The translations under genes were made by a program, and so were the position numbers. A model generated the notes under the pieces. It worked only from the letters and a program-made list of their open reading frames with translations. It did no database searches and was not told where the DNA came from. From assembly GCA_030149295.1 (NCBI GenBank), contig JASBRV010000041.1:86789-150788 (forward strand): a DNA stretch of 64,000 bases, written 5' to 3'. The stretch is from Bacteriovoracales bacterium. Lineage in GTDB: Bacteria > Bdellovibrionota > Bacteriovoracia > Bacteriovoracales > Bacteriovoracaceae. Below, piece by piece: positions 9,334 through 18,920 of this stretch. How positions within the stretch are numbered: position 1 is the first letter of the stretch; every line of letters begins with the position of its first letter.

Positions 9334-9744
9334 ATGGCACCAGAGAGGGCTAATCAAAATTTTAATAATAGAACAAAGAAAAATATCATGATCGTCGATG
9401 ATGAGGCGACAACCTTAAAAATGACAAAACAAGGCCTTGAGCGTTTTGATTTCAATGTCGCTATCTTTTCAAAGCCCCACGAAGCTTTGGAGTACTTTAG
9501 AACCAACAAAGATCAAATTGACCTAGTCATTAGTGATAAGAGCATGCCCAAGATGAATGGTGAAGAGCTCGTCAAAAATATTCGCCTCATCAGCCAAAGT
9601 ATTCCCATTTTTGTGCTTTCTGGATTTGTCAGTAAAGAAGACGATACGGAACTCATATCTATCGGTGCGACCAAGGTTCTCCTCAAGCCACTATCAATTA
9701 AAGATATCGTCGTGGAATTGAGGGATACCTTAAAAATTCCCTAG
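9334..9744 (+). CDS. Stand-alone response regulator receiver (CheY-like)
   Basis: A 136-residue single REC domain with all catalytic positions in place: the acidic pair in IVDDE, phospho-acceptor Asp in VISDKSMPKMNG, Ser in VLSGF, and Lys-Pro in LLKPL. It has no output domain, so it must act by protein contact or pass phosphate on. The ATG at 9334 has GGGAG upstream at good spacing. No cognate kinase is adjacent: the nearest sensor protein, across serS, lacks the expected His. It converges with the next gene at a two-base gap. Confidence 0.9.
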   Translation: MAPERANQNFNNRTKKNIMIVDDEATTLKMTKQGLERFDFNVAIFSKPHEALEYFRTNKDQIDLVISDKSMPKMNGEELVKNIRLISQSIPIFVLSGFVSKEDDTELISIGATKVLLKPLSIKDIVVELRDTLKIP

Positions 9745-9746
9745 AG

Positions 9747-10679
9747 TTAATAAGAAAGCTTTTCGATTATTTGCCGTTTTGTCGGCCAACGAATGCCCTT
9801 TTCTGTTCCGTAAACAAACTTAAACTTACGTGGAGATATCTTTTGAAGGCGAGCTTCAGAATACGATCCTCCCTTTTGACACACAACTTGAATTTGCTTC
9901 TTGTTTAAACTTGAAGAAAAGAGAGGCTTTATCTGATCACTGCTTTCGAGAAAAGAGTAACCTTCTCCAAAAAGAGGAGCACTTCCAAGAAGTTTTTCAA
10001 ATTGCGAACTCAAAGCCTTGGAACACTCTTTAAACTCTATTCCTTGAGCAAGGGGAATCTCAACATTAAGAAGGCTCACCAAAAAGTCCACAGAGCTCCG
10101 GTCAGGAAAGTAACGTTCTTGAATCGCTTTAAGCCGTAAGACCTTATCTACCTGCTCTAGATACCAATTTCGATACTGATCGACTTTTAGTTTCCCGCTT
10201 TTTGACTGGTTAATAAGAATTTCAAGCTCAGTTAGCATTAAAAAAAAGGGAGAAGAGTTACTCACCCATAAATCAAGCTCTCCCTCATAAAGATCTGAAA
10301 CACTTTTTTCTGCGACTTCTGCGGCCTTCATAAGAACTTGGCCAAAGAAGCTATGATCATAGAGTTCCAATTCTTCTTGAGCCACTCCCAAAGCACGATC
10401 GAGATGACCTCTTAGTTCACCTTTAAGAAATTCCAAATGAGCAATCCGTCGCCCTTCAAAACGTTGCCACTCATCTTTTAAAGCATAAACATCTGATAAG
10501 TTTGGTACTTTACAAGAATCCTTCTTTTGGCAATAAAAGGCACCTTTGTCTAAGAATTGTGAGTGGGGCCATACCCCAAAATCAGCGATAGTGCTGGCAC
10601 AAACAAATGATGTTACGATAAGAAAAATTATTTTATTCATTGGAAAACTTTTCGGAAAAAGCTTTGAAAAAATTAACAT
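9747..10679 (-). CDS. Secreted protein of unknown function
   Basis: About 310 residues. The ATG at 10679 has a strong site (GGGAGG, eight bases upstream). The resulting N-terminus has a basic n-region and hydrophobic core (KIIFLIVTSFVCA) consistent with a Sec signal peptide. A second ATG at 10640 would start right before that core but lacks a ribosome binding site. The mature part is helical, with four scattered Cys. I see no catalytic motif and do not recognise the family. Its 5' end overlaps the 5' end of the divergent DUF309 gene by about 40 bases if both start calls hold. Confidence 0.65.
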   Translation of the reverse strand: MLIFSKLFPKSFPMNKIIFLIVTSFVCASTIADFGVWPHSQFLDKGAFYCQKKDSCKVPNLSDVYALKDEWQRFEGRRIAHLEFLKGELRGHLDRALGVAQEELELYDHSFFGQVLMKAAEVAEKSVSDLYEGELDLWVSNSSPFFLMLTELEILINQSKSGKLKVDQYRNWYLEQVDKVLRLKAIQERYFPDRSSVDFLVSLLNVEIPLAQGIEFKECSKALSSQFEKLLGSAPLFGEGYSFLESSDQIKPLFSSSLNKKQIQVVCQKGGSYSEARLQKISPRKFKFVYGTEKGIRWPTKRQIIEKLSY

Positions 10680-11140
10680 CAAGAAATCTCCCTCCCTATG
10701 CCTTTGTCCCTGGCCAAAATCCTCATCCAGAAAAGGCCGGTGGCCACATGGAAAATATTGAGGTCAAAGTAAGTGCTCTCTCTCCTCAGAATCCGGAAAA
10801 AAATCAAGACTATTTATATGGCATTGATCTTTTTAACCATGGATATTATTGGGAATCTCATGTGTGGTGGGAGGCCCTTTGGAATGAAGCGGGACGCAAG
10901 GGAGTTTTGGCAGACTTTCTCAAAGGCTTGATCAAGATATCTGCGGCTGGAGTTAAATTTAAACTTGGAAGCATAGAACCGACGATAGGTCATATTGATA
11001 GGGCCATTGAGCTCCTTAGTTCTATACAAAAAGAACACGGTACCTACTGTGGGCTCAACCTAATCGACATTATCAGTGATCTCACAAAAATCAAAAACTC
11101 TGATGAGTTTTCAATCAAACTTTCTTTTCGGGAAGATTAG
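10640..11140 (+). CDS. DUF309 domain protein
   Basis: A 166-residue protein with the DUF309 pattern: an N-terminal LPPYAFVPGQNPHP segment, then YGIDLFNHGYYWESHVWWE followed by paired helices. DUF309 proteins are small all-helical proteins of unknown role. The first codon of the frame is TTG 10640, and TTG 10664 is an alternative with a weak GGA upstream. Neither start is strong. The most conserved part begins at about residue 18. Its last bases lie six bases from the convergent gene at 11147. Confidence 0.75.
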   Translation: MENFSEKALKKLTSRNLPPYAFVPGQNPHPEKAGGHMENIEVKVSALSPQNPEKNQDYLYGIDLFNHGYYWESHVWWEALWNEAGRKGVLADFLKGLIKISAAGVKFKLGSIEPTIGHIDRAIELLSSIQKEHGTYCGLNLIDIISDLTKIKNSDEFSIKLSFRED

Positions 11141-11146
11141 AAAGCT

Positions 11147-11656
11147 TTAAAAGATTTCGCAGACTTCCTCAAGGTGCTTAGCAAAGTTATTGCGAAGGTC
11201 TAAGGCATCCTCGTACTCGATAACCTTAGATATTGAGTTTGACTTAGAATCATCACTATAGTGAGGAAAATCCCAATGAACTTCAGAAAGAATAGCGAAC
11301 TCTCCCCCGCCCTCTCTATTTTGTGATTTAATTTCTACTGACAAAGTGTATCGAGGCGCAGGAGCGTCTTTCTTTGAAAAGGACTTTGCAAGTTCAATAA
11401 GTCCTTGGCGAGTCTTCTTATTAGGAGTCTTCAACGCTGTTGCCAAATGTGGCTCAACTGCCGTAACCGCAACCACTTTTTCTTTAGGTGATACCACGTC
11501 AGCAGGCCCCGAGGTTTCACTTTCAAAATAGCGATAAGCAAAGTTTTTGAGAGTAAAGGAGAAGAATTCCCCTTGCGCCTCAAGACCCTTCATATTGGCG
11601 AGAACTTTCTCTCGCATTTCTTTCTCTAATTTTTCTTTATCTTCATGACTTTCCAT
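11147..11656 (-). CDS. Hypothetical protein
   Basis: A 169-residue soluble protein with a charged helical N-terminus (EKLEKEMREKV), a Pro/Ala/Lys-rich middle that looks flexible, and a beta-type C-terminal half (YTLSVEIKSQ..., ILSEVHWDFPHY). It has no signal peptide, membrane segment or motif that I recognise. Codon use matches its neighbours. It stands alone, convergent to the DUF309 gene. Confidence 0.6.
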   Translation of the reverse strand: MESHEDKEKLEKEMREKVLANMKGLEAQGEFFSFTLKNFAYRYFESETSGPADVVSPKEKVVAVTAVEPHLATALKTPNKKTRQGLIELAKSFSKKDAPAPRYTLSVEIKSQNREGGGEFAILSEVHWDFPHYSDDSKSNSISKVIEYEDALDLRNNFAKHLEEVCEIF

Positions 11657-11815
11657 AGCGCTAGTCTATGAAAGTTATTGGAAAAGGACAACTTGGGAAT
11701 AAATATTGGCACTCCCTAAGTCCTAGAAAAATAAGACCTGTTTAAAGCTAAACTCCCTAAACCATTAAATTCTTAAACCTTTAATGAGAAAGTTCATTTA
11801 ACTATTAAGAATTCT

Positions 11816-11842
11816 TTAATCCTGAGTGCTAAGTGCCGATAA
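11816..11842 (+). promoter_or_regulatory. Possible sigma28 (FliA)-type promoter
   Basis: GCCGATAA at 11835-11842 is an exact match to the FliA -10 consensus, with TTAA (3/4 of TAAA) 15 bases upstream at 11816-11819. It lies 40 bases before the ATG of the Cys-rich secreted protein at 11883. An exact 8-mer is expected about twice by chance in this window on both strands, so the call is tentative. Confidence 0.35.
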
Positions 11843-11882
11843 ACTAAAGAGGTATGTTATTAAACTTCAACGAGCAACGATT

Positions 11883-12554
11883 ATGTTAAAACAAATTCTT
11901 CCCATTTTTGTTTGTCTTCTCTCATCTTCTCTTATGGCCGAGCCTTGTGAAAAGATGAAGAAAACTTATATTTCCACATGTCAGCAGGGAAGAGTTATTT
12001 GTGAGCAAATCAAAGAATGCAAACAGATTAGAAATGAATGTAACCAAAATGTGAAAACCTACGAAGGCTGTCAAAGCTTTATCTCCTGTATTGATGACCG
12101 ATTTAAAAAGGCCAGTGATAACCAAAAATGTCATTACTCTTGGTCGCAAGAACAGCCTAGTGGCACAGATATGTGTAAAAACGGAAACTATCCAAGCATC
12201 CACCCCATTGCCTATGCTTGTCCCGGATTTGACCTCTTTGGAGATGTTCACCCTGACAAGGAATATAATTGCCAAGGCGTACAGGAACGTTTTGATAGCG
12301 AACAGAAATCATGTAACACCTTACAGGATCACATAAGAAAGTTTTGTGGAGAAGATCTCCCCAAGCTTGATGATTGTGAACATGAAAAAATCGTCCTTAA
12401 GACGCCACAGGAAGCTTCTTCACTGATTGCCGTAGAAGATGTCAATAATGAGCCTCGAAAAGAAGTAAAAAATATCGTCTATGAGTTTACGCAAGATTAT
12501 CTCAATTTTGATTCCTGGCGCAGCCCCTCAAGAGAAAATGCGACCTCTCACTAA
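11883..12554 (+). CDS. Cys-rich secreted protein, unknown function
   Basis: A signal peptide ([14 protein letters not shown], cut before EPC) starts at ATG 11883. The frame extends upstream to GTG 11826, but only the 11883 start puts the signal at the N-terminus. The mature protein (about 205 residues) has roughly 15 Cys in a spaced pattern, many as CxxxC or with Asp/Glu neighbours. This suggests a disulfide-rich periplasmic or surface protein. I recognise no family. A FliA-like promoter precedes it, which if real would tie it to motility or the attack phase. It overlaps the leuS stop by four bases. Confidence 0.65.
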   Translation: MLKQILPIFVCLLSSSLMAEPCEKMKKTYISTCQQGRVICEQIKECKQIRNECNQNVKTYEGCQSFISCIDDRFKKASDNQKCHYSWSQEQPSGTDMCKNGNYPSIHPIAYACPGFDLFGDVHPDKEYNCQGVQERFDSEQKSCNTLQDHIRKFCGEDLPKLDDCEHEKIVLKTPQEASSLIAVEDVNNEPRKEVKNIVYEFTQDYLNFDSWRSPSRENATSH

Positions 12555-15337
12555 GCGACAACGATATTTACAATTTTGCGAGGAACCACTATCACTTTTT
12601 TAATTTGCTTTCCTTCAATCCACTTTTGAGAATTTTCATGCTCTAATACAGCTTTTTCAATTTGATCTTTATTGAAATCAATTGGAAGTTCTAAAAGAAA
12701 GCGCATTTTCCCATTAAAACTTACAGGGTAATTGAAATTGCTTTCTACTAAGAACTTTTCATTGGCTTCAGGCCATGTTGCCTTTGAAACAGACTCTTTA
12801 TTACCTAAGAGGCTCCACAATTCCTCACAAGTATGAGGAGCGAAAGGAGACAGGGCAACAACGAGATCGCTTAATACTTCTCTTTTATTGCACTTCAGTT
12901 TACCAAGATCATTAACCGCGATCATAAAAGCCGCGACTGTTGTGTTAAAAGAGAAGTTTTCCATGTCTTCTTTGACTTTCTTAAGACAAGTATGAAGAAC
13001 CTTCAACTCTTCGGGGCTCGCCTTTTCATCACTAAGACTTAAGTTATCTGCCTCATGGAAAAGATTCCAAAACTTAATAAGAAAACGATAAACACCCTCA
13101 ATACCATTTGTATTCCAGGGTTTTGATTGCTCTAGTGGACCAAGAAACATCTCGTAGAGTCTAAGTGTATCCGCCCCATAACGATCAGCAATGGTGTCGG
13201 GGTTGACGACGTTGTACTTGGACTTACTCATCTTCTCAATGGCCCAACCACATTTGTAAACTTCTTGATCCCCTTCTTTTTCAAGAATAAACTCAGCTTC
13301 TGAAAACTCTTTTCTCCACTTCTTAAAAGCCTCAATATCCAGAATATCATTATCGACAATATTGACATCAACATGAATTTCTTGAGTTTCATACTGATCT
13401 TTTAAACCATGGGAAATAAATTTTTTCTGGTCGTCCTTAAGCCTGTAAACGAAGTTCGAACGCCCTTGAATCATTCCTTGGTTTACCATTTTCTTAAAAG
13501 GCTCATCCTCACAAATGATTCCAAGATCAAAGAGGAATTTATTCCAAAAACGTGAGTAAATTAAATGACCAGTACCATGTTCTGGACCGCCAATATAAAG
13601 ATCGACATTTTTCCAATATTGATTGGCCTCTTTAGAAACGAGAGCCTCATCATTATGGGGATCCATATAACGAAGGTAATAAGCAGAGGAGCCTGCAAAG
13701 CCAGGCATGGTGGAAAGCTCTAGCGGATGACCGTCTTTTGTTTGCCAATTCTTCGCTCGTCCTAGAGGGGGATCACCTTCTTCAGTGGGTAAATACTTAT
13801 CAACCTCAGGAAGCTCTACCGGCAGCTCATTAAGATCAACCATATGAGGTTGCCCATCAACATAATAGACGGGAAAAGGCTCTCCCCAATAGCGCTGACG
13901 AGAAAAGATTGCATCCCTGAGACGATAATTAACCTTTCTTGTTCCTAGGTTCTTAGCCTCAACTTCTTCAAGCATTCTTTTGATGGCGTCTTTTACTTCA
14001 AGCCCGTTAAGAATATCTGAATTGATGACCTTTCCTTCCTTAGCATCATAAGATTCTTCCATGACATTCTTTGCTCCCTCTCCCTCAATAACAGGAATAA
14101 TAGGAAGATCAAAAGTCTTAGCGAAGGCATGGTCTCTACTGTCGTGAGCTGGCACGGCCATAATAGCCCCTGTTCCATAACCACCTAGAACATAATCACC
14201 AATCCAAATAGGAATCTCCTTGCCATTAAAAGGGTGAATACAATAAGCACCAGTAAAAACCCCTGTCATGGTTTTTGTCTCCATCATTCGGTCACGCTGA
14301 GACTTCTTTTTACAAGCTAATAAATATTCATCGACTGCTTTTTCACATTCTGGGGTGACAACTTGGCCGACGTATTCACTTTCCGGTGCCAGTACCATAA
14401 AGGTCACTCCATACATGGTATCTGGACGGGTGGTAAAAATCTCAAAACCAAAGTCCTTGCCCTTCACAGCAAACTCAACTTGAGCGCCCTCGGAGCGACC
14501 AATCCAATTGCGCTGGATTTCCTTCATCGATTCTGACCAATCGAGCTTATCCAGTTGATCAAGAAGGCGCTGAGCATAGGCTGAAACGCGAAGACACCAT
14601 TGCTTCATAACTTTTTGTTCGACCGGATGCCCACCTCTTTCGCTTAGTCCATCCTTCACTTCGTCATTGGCCAAAACAGTCCCAAGGGCCGGACACCAAT
14701 TGACGGGAACTTCATCGAGGTAAGCAATTCTATAATTTTGTAGAACTTCTTCTTTTTTCTGAGGATCAAAAGAGCGCCACTGTTCAGCAGAAAACTCTAA
14801 TTCTTTAGAGCCCCAAGCGAGAACATTTTGAGTGCCATCTTTATTAAATGCCTCAACGAGTTTGGTAATAGGGAGTGCTTTTTCTTGCTTTTGATCATAG
14901 TAGTGCTCAAACATTTGAGTGAAAGCCCATTGAGTCCACTTGTAATAACTGGGATCACAAGTTTTAACTTGGCGAGACCAATCAAAAGAAAATCCAATAC
15001 GATCAAGTTGCTCTTTATAGCGCACAACATTCGCTTGCGTAGTAACGGCAGGGTGTTGTCCAGTCTGAATGGCATATTGTTCTGCAGGCAATCCAAAGGC
15101 GTCATAACCCATGGGATGAAGAACGTTAAAACCTTTATTTCTTTGGTAGCGAGCAAAAATATCTGAAGCGATATAACCGAGAGGATGGCCCACATGTAGC
15201 CCCGCCCCCGAAGGATAGGGAAACATATCAAGCACGTAATATTTGGGCTTCGAAGAATCAGTCTCCGTTTTAAAGGTCTGATTTTCGGCCCAATATTTTT
15301 GCCACTTCTGATCAATTTCTAAGAAGTTATACGCCAT
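12551..15337 (-). CDS. leuS: Leucyl-tRNA synthetase
   Basis: A class I synthetase with the HIGH box as [10 protein letters not shown] in the N-terminal 60 residues, an inserted CP1 editing domain (about 230-450), and the KMSKS loop as [13 protein letters not shown] at about residue 665. It is somewhat longer than the 860-residue E. coli enzyme, with an extended charged insert just before KMSKS. I start it at ATG 15337 ([12 protein letters not shown]) because GGAG sits at proper distance. The frame can be extended eight codons to a TTG. Confidence 0.97.
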   Translation of the reverse strand: MAYNFLEIDQKWQKYWAENQTFKTETDSSKPKYYVLDMFPYPSGAGLHVGHPLGYIASDIFARYQRNKGFNVLHPMGYDAFGLPAEQYAIQTGQHPAVTTQANVVRYKEQLDRIGFSFDWSRQVKTCDPSYYKWTQWAFTQMFEHYYDQKQEKALPITKLVEAFNKDGTQNVLAWGSKELEFSAEQWRSFDPQKKEEVLQNYRIAYLDEVPVNWCPALGTVLANDEVKDGLSERGGHPVEQKVMKQWCLRVSAYAQRLLDQLDKLDWSESMKEIQRNWIGRSEGAQVEFAVKGKDFGFEIFTTRPDTMYGVTFMVLAPESEYVGQVVTPECEKAVDEYLLACKKKSQRDRMMETKTMTGVFTGAYCIHPFNGKEIPIWIGDYVLGGYGTGAIMAVPAHDSRDHAFAKTFDLPIIPVIEGEGAKNVMEESYDAKEGKVINSDILNGLEVKDAIKRMLEEVEAKNLGTRKVNYRLRDAIFSRQRYWGEPFPVYYVDGQPHMVDLNELPVELPEVDKYLPTEEGDPPLGRAKNWQTKDGHPLELSTMPGFAGSSAYYLRYMDPHNDEALVSKEANQYWKNVDLYIGGPEHGTGHLIYSRFWNKFLFDLGIICEDEPFKKMVNQGMIQGRSNFVYRLKDDQKKFISHGLKDQYETQEIHVDVNIVDNDILDIEAFKKWRKEFSEAEFILEKEGDQEVYKCGWAIEKMSKSKYNVVNPDTIADRYGADTLRLYEMFLGPLEQSKPWNTNGIEGVYRFLIKFWNLFHEADNLSLSDEKASPEELKVLHTCLKKVKEDMENFSFNTTVAAFMIAVNDLGKLKCNKREVLSDLVVALSPFAPHTCEELWSLLGNKESVSKATWPEANEKFLVESNFNYPVSFNGKMRFLLELPIDFNKDQIEKAVLEHENSQKWIEGKQIKKVIVVPRKIVNIVVA

Positions 15338-15436
15338 TTCGCTCTCCGTTAATTTAGGCAAGATCTATTGCCCTAAAATAAGGGATTAACGCGGCTATGT
15401 CTATTTGGTTATTGTCTTAGAAGATGGTTAATTGGA

Positions 15437-15889
15437 CTAAAAACGACTCAATGAACGCAAATAACTCTCAAGATCCTTTAAATCCTTTTGGCTAAAAACC
15501 TGACGCCACCCCGGCATAGAACCTTCATAGCGAGAGACCATAATAAAGAACTTAAAGTTAGGAACTTCCTTTGCCAGGCGGGCCAAGTCCCTTGGAGGAG
15601 AAGCAAATTCTTGAGAGCGAGGCCCGTCTCCCCTCCCCTCTGAACCATGACACTCCATGCAATTTTTTTGATAGAGTACTTTGCCACGCGCCACAGAAAG
15701 CTCATCCAAAACTGGCTCTTCACCCTTAGGGAGATCTTCTGTCACTAGGGGCATAACCCCATGCCTCATAGGCTTTTCATGAAAGCGGTAATAATGATTG
15801 CGAGATTCTTCATTCACTTGCGAGCAAGAGCTAATGAAAGCTAAAACTAGCCCTAGGGTAAGAAGAGAAAAAAAGCGAAACTTAAACAT
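15437..15889 (-). CDS. Cytochrome c lipoprotein
   Basis: The ATG at 15889 is preceded by AAGGAG. A Sec signal ends in a lipobox (AFISSC, Cys about residue 22), so the protein is lipid-anchored in the periplasm. One haem-binding CMECH motif lies mid-protein, followed by GRGDGPRSQEFASPPRDL and a C-terminal SMPGW, the usual axial-Met region of class I c-type cytochromes. It is about 150 residues with a single haem, so an electron carrier. The partner is not evident. Upstream codons back to 16066 are open but lack a start signal and overlap the divergent gene. Confidence 0.9.
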   Translation of the reverse strand: MFKFRFFSLLTLGLVLAFISSCSQVNEESRNHYYRFHEKPMRHGVMPLVTEDLPKGEEPVLDELSVARGKVLYQKNCMECHGSEGRGDGPRSQEFASPPRDLARLAKEVPNFKFFIMVSRYEGSMPGWRQVFSQKDLKDLESYLRSLSRF

Positions 15890-15976
15890 TATATCTCCTT
15901 CGTCGAGATCTTCATTATCATTGAGGTAGTGACTCTTGTCATGTAAGTTTAAAGAAAAATTACGGAGATCACCAAT

Positions 15977-16660
15977 ATGAAAATAATCAGCGTCTTTATC
16001 CTCATCTTCGCCACTGCTTGTGCAGGAAATCACCATAGTAAGCATAAAAACCACCATAAAGGCCATAAAGTCTCACACTCTTGGCACGCCCATCACCATC
16101 GATTCGATGATGCCGAAAAATGGGCAAAGGTTTTTGAGAAAGAGGAGAGAAAAAAATGGCAAAAGCCTAATCAAGTTATTCGGACCCTTAACCTCAAAAA
16201 AACGGCAAAGGTTGCGGATATTGGAGCAGGAACTGGCTACTTCCCAGTCCGTATAGCTAAGAAAAGACCAGCAGGAAGAGTTTATGCCATTGATATTGAG
16301 CCCAATCTCATTCGCTATCTTTATAAAAGAAAGTACAAGGAAGGCTTAAAGAACTTATTTCCTGTGCTCGGTTCAATGGATGATCCTCTTATCCCAGAAA
16401 AAGTAGATGTCATTATGATGGTCGATACCTACCACCATATTAGCAAACGAGCTCAATACTTTTCTCACCTTAAGACCTACTTAAAAAAGAATGGTCGAAT
16501 CGTCATTGTTGATTTTAAAAAAGGAAAGCTTCCCGTTGGGCCCAAAGACAAAATGAAAATTGCCCCCCAGCAAGTTATTAAAGAAATGAAAGAAGCAGGC
16601 TTTGAACTTCATAAAATGGAAAGCTTTCTTCCCTATCAATATATGATCACTTTTAAATAA
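15977..16660 (+). CDS. Exported lipoprotein with class I SAM methyltransferase fold
   Basis: The first 15 residues form a lipoprotein signal (VFILIFATAC). They are followed by a histidine-rich stretch (about 13 His within residues 18-42), which looks metal-binding. The rest is a Rossmann-type methyltransferase: motif I VADIGAGTGYFPVRIA, motif II acidic end VYAIDIEPN, and a DTYHHI segment, close to small ubiquinone/ArsM-type enzymes. A SAM enzyme outside the cytoplasm is unexpected, because SAM is cytoplasmic. Either the signal is not used or the fold serves another role. It is divergent from the cytochrome and 27 bases upstream of egtD. Confidence 0.85.
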   Translation: MKIISVFILIFATACAGNHHSKHKNHHKGHKVSHSWHAHHHRFDDAEKWAKVFEKEERKKWQKPNQVIRTLNLKKTAKVADIGAGTGYFPVRIAKKRPAGRVYAIDIEPNLIRYLYKRKYKEGLKNLFPVLGSMDDPLIPEKVDVIMMVDTYHHISKRAQYFSHLKTYLKKNGRIVIVDFKKGKLPVGPKDKMKIAPQQVIKEMKEAGFELHKMESFLPYQYMITFK

Positions 16661-16687
16661 AAAACGGTCTCTCAAAAAAGGAGTGAG

Positions 16688-17704
16688 ATGATGAACGCCA
16701 AAACAAATAATTCAGAGTCTATTGAAGTCCTCACTCCTGATATCAAAAATGATCCCGCCCACGAACTGGCCCTTTCTGTCCTTGAGGGGCTTAGTAAAAA
16801 ACCAAAGAACCTTCCCTCTCGGCTCTTCTACGATGACAAAGGAAGTGAGCTCTTTAAAAAGATAATGGAGCTAGAAGAGTACTACCCTACTCGCTGTGAA
16901 GCAGAAATTTTAGATCAATATAGTGGGAAGATTGCAGGCTACCTAACTGGTGAGGATGTGAATATTGTTGAGCTAGGCTGTGGGGATGGGACCAAAACCA
17001 TTAAAATTCTTAACGGCTTTTTAAAGAACCAAAATAAAATCACTTTCGTGCCACTAGATATTTCTCGTGCCGCAGTCGACTTTCTCCTGGGAAACCTCAA
17101 AAAAGAATACGGTAAAATTCCCTTTAGTGTCCAAGGACTGGTGGCTGAGTATTTTCAAGGTCTCACCTGGCTCACCGATAATGCCTCTCAAAGAAATCTT
17201 GTCATTTTTCTAGGTTCAAATATCGGAAACTTCAATCGTCCTACGGCACTTAGATTTCTTCGTCACCTATGGCACAGTCTGAATCCCAATGACCTCGTAC
17301 TCATTGGCTTTGACCTAAAAAAAGACTTAGATATCCTTTATGATGCTTATAATGACAAAGACGGCGTGACCAAAGAGTTTAACTTTAATGTTCTTGATCG
17401 TATCAACCAGCTTTTAGGCGGAGAATTTAAGAGAGAGAATTTCCAACACCAAGGACTCTATAATATTCAAACTGGCGCCATGGAGTCTTATCTGATCAGC
17501 CAAAAAGATCATACCGTTAATATTGAAGAAGTTGGAAAATCATTTCATTTTGAGGCATGGGAACCCATTCATATGGAGTACTCCTACAAGTACCTCAAAA
17601 GCGATATTGAAAACCTTGCCGGCGATACTGGGTTTGAAATCCTAGAAAACTTCACCGACAAGAATGGATACTTCATCGACTCTCTATGGAAAGTCATCAA
17701 GTAA
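16688..17704 (+). CDS. egtD: EgtD-like L-histidine N-alpha-methyltransferase
   Basis: A 338-residue protein, close to typical EgtD (about 320). EgtD trimethylates histidine to hercynine with SAM, the first step of ergothioneine synthesis. N-terminal SRLFYDDKGSELF and YYPTRCE, motif I IVELGCGDGTKT, FLGSNIGNF and the C-terminal HMEYSYKY all fit the family. No EgtB or EgtE gene is nearby, so the pathway is either completed elsewhere or ends at hercynine. ATGs at 16688 and 16691 follow GGAG, and the second has better spacing. It probably shares a transcript with the histidine-rich methyltransferase just upstream. Confidence 0.85.
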   Translation: MMNAKTNNSESIEVLTPDIKNDPAHELALSVLEGLSKKPKNLPSRLFYDDKGSELFKKIMELEEYYPTRCEAEILDQYSGKIAGYLTGEDVNIVELGCGDGTKTIKILNGFLKNQNKITFVPLDISRAAVDFLLGNLKKEYGKIPFSVQGLVAEYFQGLTWLTDNASQRNLVIFLGSNIGNFNRPTALRFLRHLWHSLNPNDLVLIGFDLKKDLDILYDAYNDKDGVTKEFNFNVLDRINQLLGGEFKRENFQHQGLYNIQTGAMESYLISQKDHTVNIEEVGKSFHFEAWEPIHMEYSYKYLKSDIENLAGDTGFEILENFTDKNGYFIDSLWKVIK

Positions 17705-17709
17705 AAATC

Positions 17710-18030
17710 TTATTCCAAGTCGGAATCAATGACCTCTGCTTCATATCCATAAGAAGACTTGTTCACACAAACCCATGTCTTATAAAAGCCAGATTCATAG
17801 CCACCACTGACTTGGGTGTTAGCAAAGACTTCTAAGAAACAATCACCAGTATTGGTCGCAATAATTTTCATATTGGTTACACTTTCTATAGTAGCGACTC
17901 TTTCCCCTTCCCTTCCAATGGTATAGAAATTATCGATCGCCTCTCTTACGACGAGGTCAATTTTTGAAAACTCACCTGCAAATGAATTAAAAAGTGAAAG
18001 AAAACAGAAAGTGATTAAGAGCTTTTTCAT
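17710..18030 (-). CDS. Small secreted protein, unknown function
   Basis: A 106-residue protein with a clear Sec signal (LLITFCFLSLFNSFA|GEF). The mature 87 residues are mostly beta-prone with two Cys (GDCFLEV and WVCVNK), likely one disulfide. I do not recognise a family. It converges with egtD at a five-base gap and has a 117-base upstream region before the dioxygenase gene. Confidence 0.6.
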   Translation of the reverse strand: MKKLLITFCFLSLFNSFAGEFSKIDLVVREAIDNFYTIGREGERVATIESVTNMKIIATNTGDCFLEVFANTQVSGGYESGFYKTWVCVNKSSYGYEAEVIDSDLE

Positions 18031-18147
18031 GATTTAACCTTTTTGTGTATTAAGCCACAGAAATATAGCCTATAAATTCAAGATTGTGCTTCTCAACGAA
18101 AAAAGTTCATACCCCTAATTTCTGTTAAGACTTGAGACCTGATTCCT

Positions 18148-18798
18148 CTATACGGATCTTAGTGTCAAATTAAATTCTCCTCTCAAAATACCCCGTGATT
18201 TTTTGAAATCGACTAAAACGAGGTCTCTTTCAACTGGGGAAAGAGACTGAAGGATTCGATCACGACTATTTAGGGGATGTCCCTTCCAATACATTTGAGT
18301 TGTTAATTCCTCATATCCCCTCAAGCCTACCTTAAAATGAATATGTGGGGGGCGCATCCAAGTTGAGGTTGCAGGATAAGCACCAGGAATAATCGTTTTA
18401 AAAAGGTATTCACCCTTCTCATTACTCACTGTACGACCCCAATATTGAAAATTCGGGTCAAGAGCTGCTGGATTGGGATCAGCAGGGTGATTGTATTTCC
18501 CCGTGTCACATGCCTGCCAAATTTCAACTAATGCCCCCACTATTGGCCGACAATTTTCATCTTGAACAATCCCACCAACAAAGCAGGTCTCTCCCCTAGC
18601 ACTTAAAAGCCGACCTTCAACTTTCGTTAAGTCCGTATTCTTATCAAGCTGATCCTTGATTGGATAAAAGGGCCCCTCCGACTGAGGAGGAGTTAATCCA
18701 CAAGCGCTGGCCAGGACCTTAGGATTGGCCAAAGCAAGAGGTGTCGCAGTTAAAATATTTCTCAACAGCTTTCGACGATTGATTTGTTTTTGTGTCAT
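18148..18798 (-). CDS. Exported intradiol ring-cleavage dioxygenase-like protein
   Basis: The ATG at 18798 has a perfect AAGGAG five bases upstream. The N-terminus (RRKLLRN...TATPLALA) resembles a twin-arginine signal. The body is a protocatechuate 3,4-dioxygenase-type fold with all four ferric ligands visible: Tyr in GKYNHP, Tyr in PGAYP, and the two His in PPHIHF. These enzymes open catechol rings between the two hydroxyls using Fe(III). No other aromatic degradation genes are adjacent, so the substrate is unknown. Exported orphan members of this family are known in bacteria. The longer frame to 18873 lacks a ribosome binding site. Confidence 0.85.
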   Translation of the reverse strand: MTQKQINRRKLLRNILTATPLALANPKVLASACGLTPPQSEGPFYPIKDQLDKNTDLTKVEGRLLSARGETCFVGGIVQDENCRPIVGALVEIWQACDTGKYNHPADPNPAALDPNFQYWGRTVSNEKGEYLFKTIIPGAYPATSTWMRPPHIHFKVGLRGYEELTTQMYWKGHPLNSRDRILQSLSPVERDLVLVDFKKSRGILRGEFNLTLRSV

Positions 18799-18920
18799 TT
18801 GTACTCCTTGGTATGAATCGAATATAGAGATTCCCATGGCATAATTAAAATAATTTAAGCCAAGAGTAGTCATAAGAGATTTTTATACAATCAAGCTGGA
18901 TTTTTAGGTAAAATACCGAA

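Noticed and set aside
15890..16066. N-terminal extension of the cytochrome c gene to 16066
   Set aside because: The signal peptide and AAGGAG are at 15889, and the extension is antisense to the divergent methyltransferase start.
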